19,911 nt of DNA from DATJJW01 sp035491935 (GTDB lineage: Bacteria; Pseudomonadota; Alphaproteobacteria; ATCC43930; CGMCC-115725): contig DATJJW010000062.1 in the NCBI GenBank assembly GCA_035491935.1, forward strand, positions 1 through 19,911, read 5' to 3'. This document shows, in pieces, positions 1 through 6,821 of the stretch. The first letter of the stretch is position 1, and every line of letters starts with the position of its first letter. The notes under the pieces were generated by a model, which saw only the letters and a program-made list of their open reading frames with translations, did not search any database and was not told the origin of the DNA. Made by a program: the position numbers and the translations under genes.

Positions 1-64
1 GACCACGGCCGCAGCATCCGCCATTGCCGGCCACATCACCGATGTGCGCCGCCACGCTTCCTGA
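1..64 (+). CDS. LeuC-like dehydratase large subunit, C-terminal end (partial)
   Basis: Only the last 20 codons are present, read in frame from base 2 and ending in TGA at 62-64. The peptide runs TTAAASAIAGHITDVRRHAS. An Ala-rich stretch followed by a Gly-x-Ile-Thr-Asp-x-Arg type ending is how large subunits of the isopropylmalate dehydratase/aconitase family usually finish. The identification leans mainly on position: the next gene, 11 bases downstream, is the matching small subunit, and the two subunits are normally encoded together. The catalytic Fe-S cysteines lie outside the window. The partner enzyme would be a two-subunit hydro-lyase acting on a malate- or maleate-type acid. Confidence 0.6.
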   Translation, partial: TTAAASAIAGHITDVRRHAS

Positions 65-75
65 GACAAAGACCG

Positions 76-684
76 ATGCGCTGCTTCACCACCCATGAGG
101 GCATCGCGGCCCTCCTGCCCAAGGACGATGTCGACAGCGACCAGATCTTGCCGGGCGCTTACTTGCGTGGCTTCAAGCCGGACTATGCCAAGGGCCTCTT
201 CGCCTATTGGCGGCAGGAGCCGGGCTTCATCCTCAACCAGTCGGGCTACGACAAGGCCAGCATTCTCGTCGCCGGACAGAATTTCGGTTGCGGCAGCACG
301 CGCGAGCAAGCGGTGTGGGCGATCGAGCGTTATGGCTTCCGCGTCATCATCGCACTGGGCTTTGCCGAGGTGTTCCGCGAGAACCTGCTGAAGAACGGCA
401 TCCTGCCGGTGATCCTGGCGCCGGAGGCTCATGCCCGCGTCGTCGAGATCGCGCAGCGTCTGGGCAGCGGCGGGCAGATGACTGTCGATCTCGCCAGCCA
501 GCGCATCACGGCGCCCGGTGTCGATCCCGTTGCCTTCGACATCGCCGCCACCGAACGCACGGCGCTGATCGAAGGGCTGGACGAGATCGGCCTTAGCCTA
601 AAGCAGGAAGCGGCGTTGGCGGCCTATGAGGCGAACAGCCAGGCGGCCCGGCCGTGGCAGCAGGGCTTCGCCAAGGATTTCTAG
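76..684 (+). CDS. leuD: LeuD-like 3-isopropylmalate dehydratase small subunit family
   Basis: This is a 202-residue swivelling-domain subunit of the LeuCD/aconitase family, a normal length for LeuD. An N-terminal segment at residues 18-31 (DVDSDQILPGAYLRG) matches the family's 'VDTDQIIP' region. Residues 69-82 (NFGCGSTREQAVWA) match the substrate-recognition loop, usually NFGCGSSREHAPWA. It would pair with the upstream large subunit to move water across a carbon-carbon double bond of a dicarboxylate or tricarboxylate. The next gene is a C-C lyase of the isocitrate lyase family, and no leucine genes (leuA, leuB) are visible. A catabolic paralogue, such as a dimethylmaleate hydratase-type enzyme, is therefore more likely than leucine biosynthesis. 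The symbol names the family only. Confidence 0.85.
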   Translation: MRCFTTHEGIAALLPKDDVDSDQILPGAYLRGFKPDYAKGLFAYWRQEPGFILNQSGYDKASILVAGQNFGCGSTREQAVWAIERYGFRVIIALGFAEVFRENLLKNGILPVILAPEAHARVVEIAQRLGSGGQMTVDLASQRITAPGVDPVAFDIAATERTALIEGLDEIGLSLKQEAALAAYEANSQAARPWQQGFAKDF

Positions 685-713
685 GAAATAGTCAAAGCGG
701 GGAGATACCCAAC

Positions 714-1586
714 ATGACCCCAGGACAACGCCTGCGAGAGCTGGTCGCCCAGCCCGAGATCGTCGTATTGCCGGGCGTGCATGATGCGCTTTCGGCCAAG
801 CTGGCCCAAGCCCATGGCTTCGAGGCGATCCTGGCCGGCGGCAATGCCGCCAATGGCATCCTGCTCGGCCAGTCGGACCTTGGTCAGCTCTCGATGCGCG
901 ATCTGGTCGATCATTACGCACGCATCGCCGATGCGGTCGATATCCCGCTGCTGGTCGATGCCGATACCGGCTTCGGCAGCGTGCACAGCATTCGGGAAAT
1001 GGTGCGCAAATTCGAGCATGCCGGCGTCGCCGGATTCTTCATGGAGGACCAGACGACGCCGAAGCGCTGCGGCTATCTCGACGGCAAGGCCGTGATCTCG
1101 GTCAAGGAGATGCAGGGCAAGCTGATGGCGGCGCTGGATGCGCGGCGCGATTCCAGCCTGATGATCATCGCCCGTACCGACGCCTTCAGCATCGAGGGCA
1201 AGAACGCGGCCATCGAACGTGCCCAGGCTTATCTGGAGACCGGCGTCGACATGACCTTCGTCCAGGGTGCCGACACGGTCGAGGACCTGTCGGAGGTCTG
1301 TAAGAAGATCGATTGCCCGCAGCTCGCCAATGTCTCGCAGGCGGCGGCGACCAGCGGCATGTCGGCCAAGACCATCGAGAAGGCGGGCGCCGCGGCGGTC
1401 ATGTTCTCGATCATGGCCATGCTGGCGGCGGCGCAGGGTGTCGACAAGCTCCTGGGCTGCCTCAAGCGCGATGGCGACACCGCGGCCCTGGGCCACGAGC
1501 TGATGCCGATCGCGCGCTACAACGAGATCGTCGGCCTGCGCGATGCCGAGGCGCGCGAGAAGCGCTTCGGCATACAGCCGGGCTGA
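714..1586 (+). CDS. PEP mutase/isocitrate lyase superfamily C-C lyase (2,3-dimethylmalate lyase or methylisocitrate lyase type)
   Basis: The protein has 290 residues, typical for this TIM-barrel superfamily. The start at 714 is chosen because GGGGAGA lies eight bases upstream; an earlier in-frame start at 654 would overlap leuD by about 30 bases. Metal-binding residues appear in VDADTGFG (81-88) and MEDQ (110-113). The active-site loop reads PKRCGY (116-121). Cys119 is the acid/base residue of lyases such as methylisocitrate lyase and dimethylmalate lyase, and mutases lack it. The usual KRCGH motif has His where this protein has Tyr121. The expected reaction is retro-aldol cleavage of a substituted malate or citrate, giving pyruvate or another oxo acid plus a carboxylate. 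Following a LeuCD-like hydratase, it would act on the hydrated product. Confidence 0.85.
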   Translation: MTPGQRLRELVAQPEIVVLPGVHDALSAKLAQAHGFEAILAGGNAANGILLGQSDLGQLSMRDLVDHYARIADAVDIPLLVDADTGFGSVHSIREMVRKFEHAGVAGFFMEDQTTPKRCGYLDGKAVISVKEMQGKLMAALDARRDSSLMIIARTDAFSIEGKNAAIERAQAYLETGVDMTFVQGADTVEDLSEVCKKIDCPQLANVSQAAATSGMSAKTIEKAGAAAVMFSIMAMLAAAQGVDKLLGCLKRDGDTAALGHELMPIARYNEIVGLRDAEAREKRFGIQPG

Positions 1587-1604
1587 GACTGAGGGGCACC
1601 GGAC

Positions 1605-2156
1605 ATGAAGCGTCTGCCCGACCTCGATCCTGAGAAGCTCTCGGCAGAGCAGCGTGCGGCCATCGAGGAGGCGGCAGGTGGCTTGCGCGGCCGCATGCCG
1701 GCGCAGATGGCCGGCTGGATCTCGAGCCCGGTCATGGCGGCGCGGGCGCAGAAGCTGGGCGAGTTCCTGCGCTACGAGACACAGCTCGGGCCCCGGCTGT
1801 CGGAGCTGGCGATTCTGGTCACCGCCCGGCACTGGACCAGCCAGTACGAATGGCACGTCCATGCCCGCATCGGCCGCGAGGCCGGGCTGGAGGATGCAGT
1901 CCTGGCCGCGATATCCGAGCGCCGCGTGCCGGAGTTCCACGCCGAGGACGAGCGGGTCGTCTATGAGGTGGCGCGCTCGATCCATGAGCGCCACGGGCTG
2001 GACGACGCGCTGTTCGCACGGGCGACCGAGCGGCTGGGCGCTCAGGGGCTGTCGGAGCTGATCGGGCTGCTCGGCTACTACACGCTGGTCTCCATGACGC
2101 TCAACACCTACGGCATCGGCGTCCCGGCAGGTGCGGCCGAGCCTCTGGCGCCTTAA
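1605..2156 (+). CDS. Carboxymuconolactone decarboxylase (AhpD-like) family protein
   Basis: This is a 183-residue, mostly helical protein of the carboxymuconolactone decarboxylase/AhpD fold. The start has GAGGGG eight bases upstream. The family core is seen around residues 66-88, where LSELAILVTARHW is followed by EWHVHARIGREAGL, giving the conserved Glu and His pair. The CxxC redox motif of AhpD is absent, so a peroxidase role is unlikely. Long members of this family are often found in aromatic or lactone degradation clusters, sometimes as true 4-carboxymuconolactone decarboxylases and often with unknown function. The PcaD-like hydrolase four genes' distance downstream supports a ring-cleavage-product role, but the substrate is not deducible. 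Confidence 0.8.
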   Translation: MKRLPDLDPEKLSAEQRAAIEEAAGGLRGRMPAQMAGWISSPVMAARAQKLGEFLRYETQLGPRLSELAILVTARHWTSQYEWHVHARIGREAGLEDAVLAAISERRVPEFHAEDERVVYEVARSIHERHGLDDALFARATERLGAQGLSELIGLLGYYTLVSMTLNTYGIGVPAGAAEPLAP

Positions 2157-2184
2157 CTCAACTCACTTCCATGATCGGCAGCAC

Positions 2185-2910
2185 ATGACCGGCGACGTCT
2201 TCCTGATGCTGGTGGCCTTCGGTTCCGGCATCATCGGCGGCACGGTGGGTACCGGCTCGACCATCATCCTGTTGCCGATCCTGGTGCTGCAATACGGGCC
2301 GAAGCAGGCGGTGCCGATCATGGCCATCTCCTCGCTGATGGCCAATATGAGCCGCATCGCCGCCTGGCGCCGCGACGTCGACTGGCGTGCGGTCGCAGCC
2401 TATGGTGCGGCCGGCATCCCGGCGGCGGCGCTGGGGGCGGCGACGCTGCTGGTACTGCCCTCGCACGCGGTCGATGCCGCGCTGGGCCTGTTCTTCATCG
2501 CCATGATCCCGGGGCAGCGTTACCTGAAGGCGATGAACCTGCGCCTCAAGCTCTGGCAATTGTCGATCGCGGGCGCGGTCATCGGCTTCATCACCGGCCT
2601 GGTCATCTCCACCGGCCCGCTGAGCGTGCCGGCGTTCCTGGCCTACGGGCTGGACAAGGGGCCGTTCCTCGCCACCGAAGGGGCGGCAACGCTGCTGTTG
2701 ATGATCACCAAGGCCACGACCTTCCGTGAGCTGGGCGCCTTGCCGGTACCGGCGATCCTGGAAGGCATATTGATCGGGCTCAGCGTCACCGCCGGCACCT
2801 TCGTCGCCAAGGCGATCGTGCTGCGCATGAGCCTGGGCGTGTTTCATCGCGTGCTGGACGTGATCCTCCTGTGCTCCGGCGCCACCATGCTCTGGGCGGC
2901 GTTGAGCTAG
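2185..2910 (+). CDS. TauE/SafE family sulfite exporter-like permease
   Basis: This is a 241-residue inner-membrane protein with about seven or eight hydrophobic segments. It opens with a glycine-rich segment (GSGIIGGTVGTGSTIILLPIL), typical of TauE/SafE (DUF81) permeases. A second copy of the half-repeat begins near residue 125, where GAVIGFITGLVISTG is visible. ATG 2185 is preferred over GTG 2131, because the extra 18 residues are polar and would overlap the previous gene; the ribosome site at 2185 is weak. Family members export sulfite, sulfoacetate or other small organic anions. In this operon it may export a by-product or an anionic intermediate. A TauD-type dioxygenase on the other strand makes sulfite conceivable but not shown. 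Confidence 0.85.
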   Translation: MTGDVFLMLVAFGSGIIGGTVGTGSTIILLPILVLQYGPKQAVPIMAISSLMANMSRIAAWRRDVDWRAVAAYGAAGIPAAALGAATLLVLPSHAVDAALGLFFIAMIPGQRYLKAMNLRLKLWQLSIAGAVIGFITGLVISTGPLSVPAFLAYGLDKGPFLATEGAATLLLMITKATTFRELGALPVPAILEGILIGLSVTAGTFVAKAIVLRMSLGVFHRVLDVILLCSGATMLWAALS

Positions 2911-2970
2911 GTTCCGGCTTTACAAGTCCCATCCGCCGGTGATCAATGCCGACAGGGGAGGAACATGCGC

Positions 2971-3771
2971 ATGATCGGGGAAAACGCGACGGGCATCGGC
3001 GGCGTTCGTCTGCGCTATCGCATTGATGGCGCGTCGGGGCCGTGGATCGCTTTCAGCAATTCGCTGGGCTGCACGCTGGAGATGTGGGACGGCCAGGTGG
3101 CAGCCCTTGCCGGCCGCTATCGCATCTTACGCTATGACACGCGCGGCCATGGCGGCAGCGCCGCGCCGCCCGGTCCCTATACGCTCGAGCAGTTGGCCGA
3201 TGATCTGGTCGGGCTGATGGATCATCTCAACATCGACCGGGCGGTACTGGTCGGACTGTCCATGGGCGGCATGCTGGGCCAGCACGCGCTGCTGCGCGCG
3301 CCCAAGCGCTTCTCGGGCGCGATGCTGTGCGACACGACCAGCCATTACGGGCCGGAGGCGGCGCCGCGCTGGGCCGACCGTATCCATCTCGTGTTGGAGC
3401 AGGGCTTGGCGCCGATCGCGGCGACCGCCCATGAGCGCTGGTTCACGCCGGGCTTTCCCGAACGCCATCCCGCGATCGTGCGCCGCTATGCCGAGATGGC
3501 GGGCGGCAACGATGCCCAGGGCTATGCCGCCTGCTGTGCCGCCATCCCGCAGATCAGCGTGACCGAGCGCTTGCCCGAGATCCGCGTGCCGGTACGGGTC
3601 GTCGTCGGCAAACAGGACCTCTCGACCACGGTCGAGCACGCCCAGCACATCGTCGACAACCTGCCGGGTTCCGACCTGGTCGTGATCGATCAGGCGGCGC
3701 ACCTCTCCAATGTCGAGCAGCCCGAGGCGTTCAACCGGGCTCTAATCGAATTCCTGGACCGCATTCCATAA
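2971..3771 (+). CDS. Alpha/beta hydrolase, 3-oxoadipate enol-lactonase (PcaD)-like
   Basis: This is a 266-residue cytoplasmic alpha/beta hydrolase with a complete catalytic triad. Ser97 sits in the nucleophile elbow GLSMGG, Asp216 in GKQDLSTT, and His244 in QAAHLSNVEQP. Overall layout, including the early SLGCTLEMWD segment and the RYDTRGHGGS strand (54-63), matches 3-oxoadipate enol-lactonases. ATG 2971 is preferred over ATG 2965 because the strong AGGGGAGGA site is nine bases from it and only three from the earlier one. It probably opens an enol-lactone or hydrolyses a ring-cleavage product. The upstream carboxymuconolactone-decarboxylase-family gene fits the same type of chemistry. Exact substrate unknown, since this family is broad. 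Confidence 0.85.
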   Translation: MIGENATGIGGVRLRYRIDGASGPWIAFSNSLGCTLEMWDGQVAALAGRYRILRYDTRGHGGSAAPPGPYTLEQLADDLVGLMDHLNIDRAVLVGLSMGGMLGQHALLRAPKRFSGAMLCDTTSHYGPEAAPRWADRIHLVLEQGLAPIAATAHERWFTPGFPERHPAIVRRYAEMAGGNDAQGYAACCAAIPQISVTERLPEIRVPVRVVVGKQDLSTTVEHAQHIVDNLPGSDLVVIDQAAHLSNVEQPEAFNRALIEFLDRIP

Positions 3772-3788
3772 GAATCCCGAGGCAGATG

Positions 3789-4523
3789 ATGACCAGCGAC
3801 GCGCCCTTCCAATACGCCATCCACATCGAGGAGGGCGTGGCCTTCCTCGACCTCAATCGCCCGGACGAAGGCAATACGCTGACCCGGGGCATGATGGCCC
3901 AGCTTTCCGAGGCGCTGAAGAAGCTGGGCGCGCGCGCGGATGTGCACGTCATCGCCATCACCGCGCGGGGCAGCCATTTCTGCAAGGGCCGCGACGGACG
4001 CGGTGAGAATGCCGCCGGGCTCTCGCCCTATGATCAGCGGCATCAGCTGATGGGACCGGTGCTGGGCGTCTACGAGACGGTGGCCCAGGTGCCGGTACCG
4101 GTCGTTGCCTGCGTGCAAGGGCCGGCCGTGGGATTCGGCGGTGCCTTGGCCGCTGCCTGCGACATCACGCTGATGTCGGATGCGGCGACATTCGCCTTCC
4201 CGGAGATCAACCACAACATCGCGCCGACCATGGCGATGACAGCGATCCGCAAATCCGTGCCGCCCAAGGCCAGCCTGTATCTGGTCTATTCCGGCGAGAC
4301 GATCGGGCCCGATCTGTCCGTCACATATGGCCTGGCGAGCCGGGTCTGGCCCGCGGCCGGATTTGCCGAGGAATCGACCAAGTTCCTGAAGGCGCTGGCA
4401 GCAAAGCCACGCATCCTCCTGGAGACGATCAAGCGTTTCCAGGACAAGTCTGCCGGGCTCTCGGACGAGATGGCGTCGGAATATGCCGGCACGCTGATGG
4501 CCCTGGTCCGGTCGCACAAATAG
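3789..4523 (+). CDS. Enoyl-CoA hydratase/isomerase (crotonase) family protein
   Basis: This is a 244-residue crotonase-fold protein, slightly short for the family. Two ATGs lie in tandem at 3786 and 3789; GAGG is better spaced from the second. The first oxyanion-hole segment is SHFCKGRDGRG (63-73 from the first ATG), and the second is QGPAVGFGGALAAACD. Catalytic Glu164 of rat crotonase corresponds to Glu140 in FAFPE, counted from the first ATG. Glu144 is replaced by Ala120. Proteins with one of the two Glu residues are generally isomerases, hydrolases or other crotonase-fold activities rather than classical hydratases. It sits between two alpha/beta hydrolases and its stop codon abuts the next start, so the two are probably translationally coupled. 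It may process a CoA thioester intermediate. Confidence 0.87.
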   Translation: MTSDAPFQYAIHIEEGVAFLDLNRPDEGNTLTRGMMAQLSEALKKLGARADVHVIAITARGSHFCKGRDGRGENAAGLSPYDQRHQLMGPVLGVYETVAQVPVPVVACVQGPAVGFGGALAAACDITLMSDAATFAFPEINHNIAPTMAMTAIRKSVPPKASLYLVYSGETIGPDLSVTYGLASRVWPAAGFAEESTKFLKALAAKPRILLETIKRFQDKSAGLSDEMASEYAGTLMALVRSHK

Positions 4524-5318
4524 ATGCTGCATTTCGCCGAATATCCCGACATCAGCCTGCGCTACGAGCTTTCGGGCGAGGGGCGGCGCAGCCTGATCCT
4601 GATCCACGAGCTGGCCGGCACCACCGAAAGCTGGGATCTGGTCGTGCCGCATCTGGCGGCGGATTTCCGCATCCTGCGCAGCGACCAGCGCGGTACCGGC
4701 CTGTCGGAGAAGGTGCGTCAGCCCTTCTCGGGGGCCGATCTGGTCACCGATACCGAGCGGCTGATCGAGACGTCGGGGCTGAAGCCGCCCTACTACATCG
4801 CAGGTATTGCCTCCGGTGCCGCGATCGCGGTGGCGCTGGCGACCAGGCTGGGCGACAAGGCGGCCGGCGTCGCGCTCTGCTCGCCGGCGCTCAAGGCCAA
4901 CCCCGATCGCGCGCAATATCTGCTGTCGCGCTCGGAGACGGCGATGCGCGAGGGGATGCGCGCGATTTCGGCGATGGTCTTCGCACGCTCCTACCAGCCG
5001 GAAGTCGTCACCGACCGTGCGGTCTATGACGAGTATCGCGCGCGTTTTCTTGCCATCGATCCCGTCTGCTACGCCTTCGCCAACAAGGTGTTGGCGCAAG
5101 CCGACCAGGAGGATGCGCTCTTGGACCTCGTCTGCCCGGTGCTGCTGATGGCAGGAGCCAAGGATTTGATGCGGCCGCCGGATTATGTGCGGGGCTTGGC
5201 CGCCAAGAGGCCCGGGATCGAGGTCGAGATCGTCGATAGCGGCCACATCATGATTCTGCAGGCGCCCGACGCGGTCGGTCGGCTGATGCGCGACTTCTTC
5301 AAGCGACAAGAACGATAA
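4524..5318 (+). CDS. Alpha/beta hydrolase-fold protein with Ala at the nucleophile position
   Basis: This is a 264-residue alpha/beta-hydrolase-fold protein beginning directly after the TAG of the crotonase gene, which suggests translational coupling; no good ribosome site of its own is visible. The fold shows in LILIHELAGTTESW (24-37) and RSDQRGTGLSE (52-62). Asp214 (GAKDLMRP) and His241 (SGHIMI) are present. The elbow reads GIASGA, placing Ala96 where the nucleophilic Ser of GxSxG should be, with Ser97 one step out of register. It therefore may not be an ordinary esterase. Options are a lyase, isomerase or cofactor-free oxygenase-like catalyst, or use of Ser97. Its operon position suggests action on the same ring-cleavage intermediate as its neighbours. 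Confidence 0.83.
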   Translation: MLHFAEYPDISLRYELSGEGRRSLILIHELAGTTESWDLVVPHLAADFRILRSDQRGTGLSEKVRQPFSGADLVTDTERLIETSGLKPPYYIAGIASGAAIAVALATRLGDKAAGVALCSPALKANPDRAQYLLSRSETAMREGMRAISAMVFARSYQPEVVTDRAVYDEYRARFLAIDPVCYAFANKVLAQADQEDALLDLVCPVLLMAGAKDLMRPPDYVRGLAAKRPGIEVEIVDSGHIMILQAPDAVGRLMRDFFKRQER

Positions 5319-5343
5319 CAAGACATTCGGGGAGATGGCCGTC

Positions 5344-6738
5344 ATGGCGATCACGGGGGAAAGGGGCGGCGTTCGGACCGCCGACACGATGGATGCGGGG
5401 CGGCTGACCCGCAGCCTCGATGGCTCGACCTTCACGGCCAAGCACGTCCGGCTTTACGGCATCACCATCAGCGGCCAATTCTTCGATGGATTCGATGCAA
5501 CCATGCTGGGCCTGCTGATGCCCGGCATCGCCGCCGAATTCCACCTGTCGAAGATATCGCTGGGCACGCTGGGCTCGTCCGCCTCCTTCGGCATGCTGTT
5601 CGGTGCGATCATCTCGGGATTCATGGCCGACCGTTTCGGCCGGCGTTTCGCGCTGATGTTCGCGATCGGCGAGTTCGCGGTATGCAGCGTGGCCGCGGCG
5701 ATGGCGACCAGCTACGACATGCTTCTGGCGGCCCGTGCGCTGCAAGGCATCGGCCTCGGTGCCGAGGTCGCGATGCTGTTCGCGTATCTGGCCGAATTCA
5801 TGCCGATCCGCCGGCGCGGCGTGCTGTTGGCCTCAAGCTCGCTGCTCTACCAGGCGGCGGGCGTCACCGCTGCGCTGATCGCGCTGGTGCTGGTGCCGGC
5901 GCTGGGGTGGCGTTCGATGTTCCTCGTCGGCGGCCTGCCGCTCGTCACCGTGTTTCTGATGTGGCTCTATCTGCCGGAATCCGTGCGCTTCCTCATCCAG
6001 CGCGACCGGATGGGCGAGGCGCAGGCCATCGTCAAGGATCTGTCCTCGATCGATCCCGCGACCATTCCGGTCCAGGCGGCACAGGAGACGGCCGCCGATC
6101 TCGGCCAGGCGAAATCGGTCTCGGTCTGGAACATCCTGCAGGGCGGGCTGCTGCGCGTGACACTGGGCATCTGGTTCATGAACGTCACCAGCGGCTTCGT
6201 CTTCTTCGCGCTGCTGACCTGGCTGCCCTCGCTCCTGATCGCCCAGGGTTTCACCTTCGCCCATTCGCTGCAATACACTGCGACCATCGCGCTGTCGGGC
6301 GCCATCGGTGCCATATCCTGCGGTGTCGCCATGGAGGCAATCGGCCGGCGGGCGACCATCGCCCTCTGCTTCCTGTGCGGCGGCATCTTCCTGGTGTTGT
6401 GGAGTCAGCAGCATACGGAGGCCGGCATATTGGGCTTCGGCGTACTCTCCGCCTTCTTCTGCTTCGGCATCGCCGGCGCGCTCAACTCCTATGCCGGCGA
6501 GGTCTATCCGACGGAGTTCCGCATGCGCGCCACCGGCTGGGCCAGCGGCTTCCTGCGCATCGGCGGCATATTGGCGCCGTCGACCATCGGGCTGATGCTC
6601 GAAGCTGGGGTCAAGACGGGGCCGATCTTCCTGATGCTGGGCGGCATCGGCCTGGTCAGCAGCATCGTGGCGATGCTGATGATCTACGAGACGCGCGGCA
6701 AATCGCTGGAACAGATCACGGCGGATGTGACGCGGTAA
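5344..6738 (+). CDS. MFS transporter, aromatic acid/metabolite:H+ symporter type
   Basis: This is a 464-residue inner-membrane transporter with about twelve hydrophobic segments. ATG 5344 is chosen because GGGGAG lies nine bases upstream; at ATG 5335 that site would touch the start codon. TM1 carries DGFDATMLG (48-56), the Asp motif of organic-acid symporters. The TM2-TM3 loop has motif A, GFMADRFGRR (92-101). Other marks are PESVRFL after TM6, EVYPTEFRMRATG in the second half and the terminal ETRGKSLEQI. The sequence resembles AAHS and NiaP/SV2-like metabolite:proton symporters. As the last gene of the + strand operon it probably imports the substrate that the upstream enzymes degrade, likely an aromatic or heterocyclic carboxylate. 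Confidence 0.9.
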   Translation: MAITGERGGVRTADTMDAGRLTRSLDGSTFTAKHVRLYGITISGQFFDGFDATMLGLLMPGIAAEFHLSKISLGTLGSSASFGMLFGAIISGFMADRFGRRFALMFAIGEFAVCSVAAAMATSYDMLLAARALQGIGLGAEVAMLFAYLAEFMPIRRRGVLLASSSLLYQAAGVTAALIALVLVPALGWRSMFLVGGLPLVTVFLMWLYLPESVRFLIQRDRMGEAQAIVKDLSSIDPATIPVQAAQETAADLGQAKSVSVWNILQGGLLRVTLGIWFMNVTSGFVFFALLTWLPSLLIAQGFTFAHSLQYTATIALSGAIGAISCGVAMEAIGRRATIALCFLCGGIFLVLWSQQHTEAGILGFGVLSAFFCFGIAGALNSYAGEVYPTEFRMRATGWASGFLRIGGILAPSTIGLMLEAGVKTGPIFLMLGGIGLVSSIVAMLMIYETRGKSLEQITADVTR

Positions 6739-6766
6739 AAAGCGTCATCAAGTCCATCCACTACCA

Positions 6767-6793
6767 TCATGGCCGGGCTTGGTCCGGCCATGA
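6767..6793. repeat. Palindromic intergenic element, possible dispersed repeat and bidirectional terminator
   Basis: A perfect 10-bp inverted repeat (TCATGGCCGG with CCGGCCATGA) flanks a 7-base loop, in the 83-bp gap between two convergent genes. No U-tract follows on the + strand. Similar TCATGGCCGGGCTTG...CCGGCCAT palindromes are, from memory, repeated many times in alphaproteobacterial genomes, so it may be a dispersed repeat. Its place between convergent stops suits transcript-end formation in both directions. Confidence 0.55.
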
Positions 6794-6821
6794 CGATGTA
6801 GGGTAATGCTGGCTGTCGCCG

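Noticed and set aside
76..684. Reading this gene as leucine biosynthesis
   Set aside because: No leuA or leuB is seen, the partner downstream is a C-C lyase, and the context is catabolic. The family assignment stands but the pathway does not follow.
681..1994. 437-codon open frame on the minus strand
   Set aside because: It overlaps the lyase and CMD-family genes, has no recognisable family pattern, and has the Arg/His/Asp-rich bias of an antisense frame.
1605..2156. AhpD-type alkylhydroperoxidase
   Set aside because: The CxxC redox pair is absent.
2131..2184. GTG-initiated N-terminal extension of the TauE/SafE gene
   Set aside because: It adds 18 polar residues before the first membrane segment and overlaps the end of the previous gene; ATG 2185 gives the standard N-terminus.
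3690..5441. 583-codon open frame on the minus strand opposite the hydrolase and crotonase genes
   Set aside because: It spans three well-supported genes in the opposite direction and has shadow-type composition with no motifs.
5682..6806. 374-codon + strand frame overlapping the first MFS gene
   Set aside because: It is out of frame with a clear 12-TM transporter and lacks membrane segments, so it is a shadow frame.
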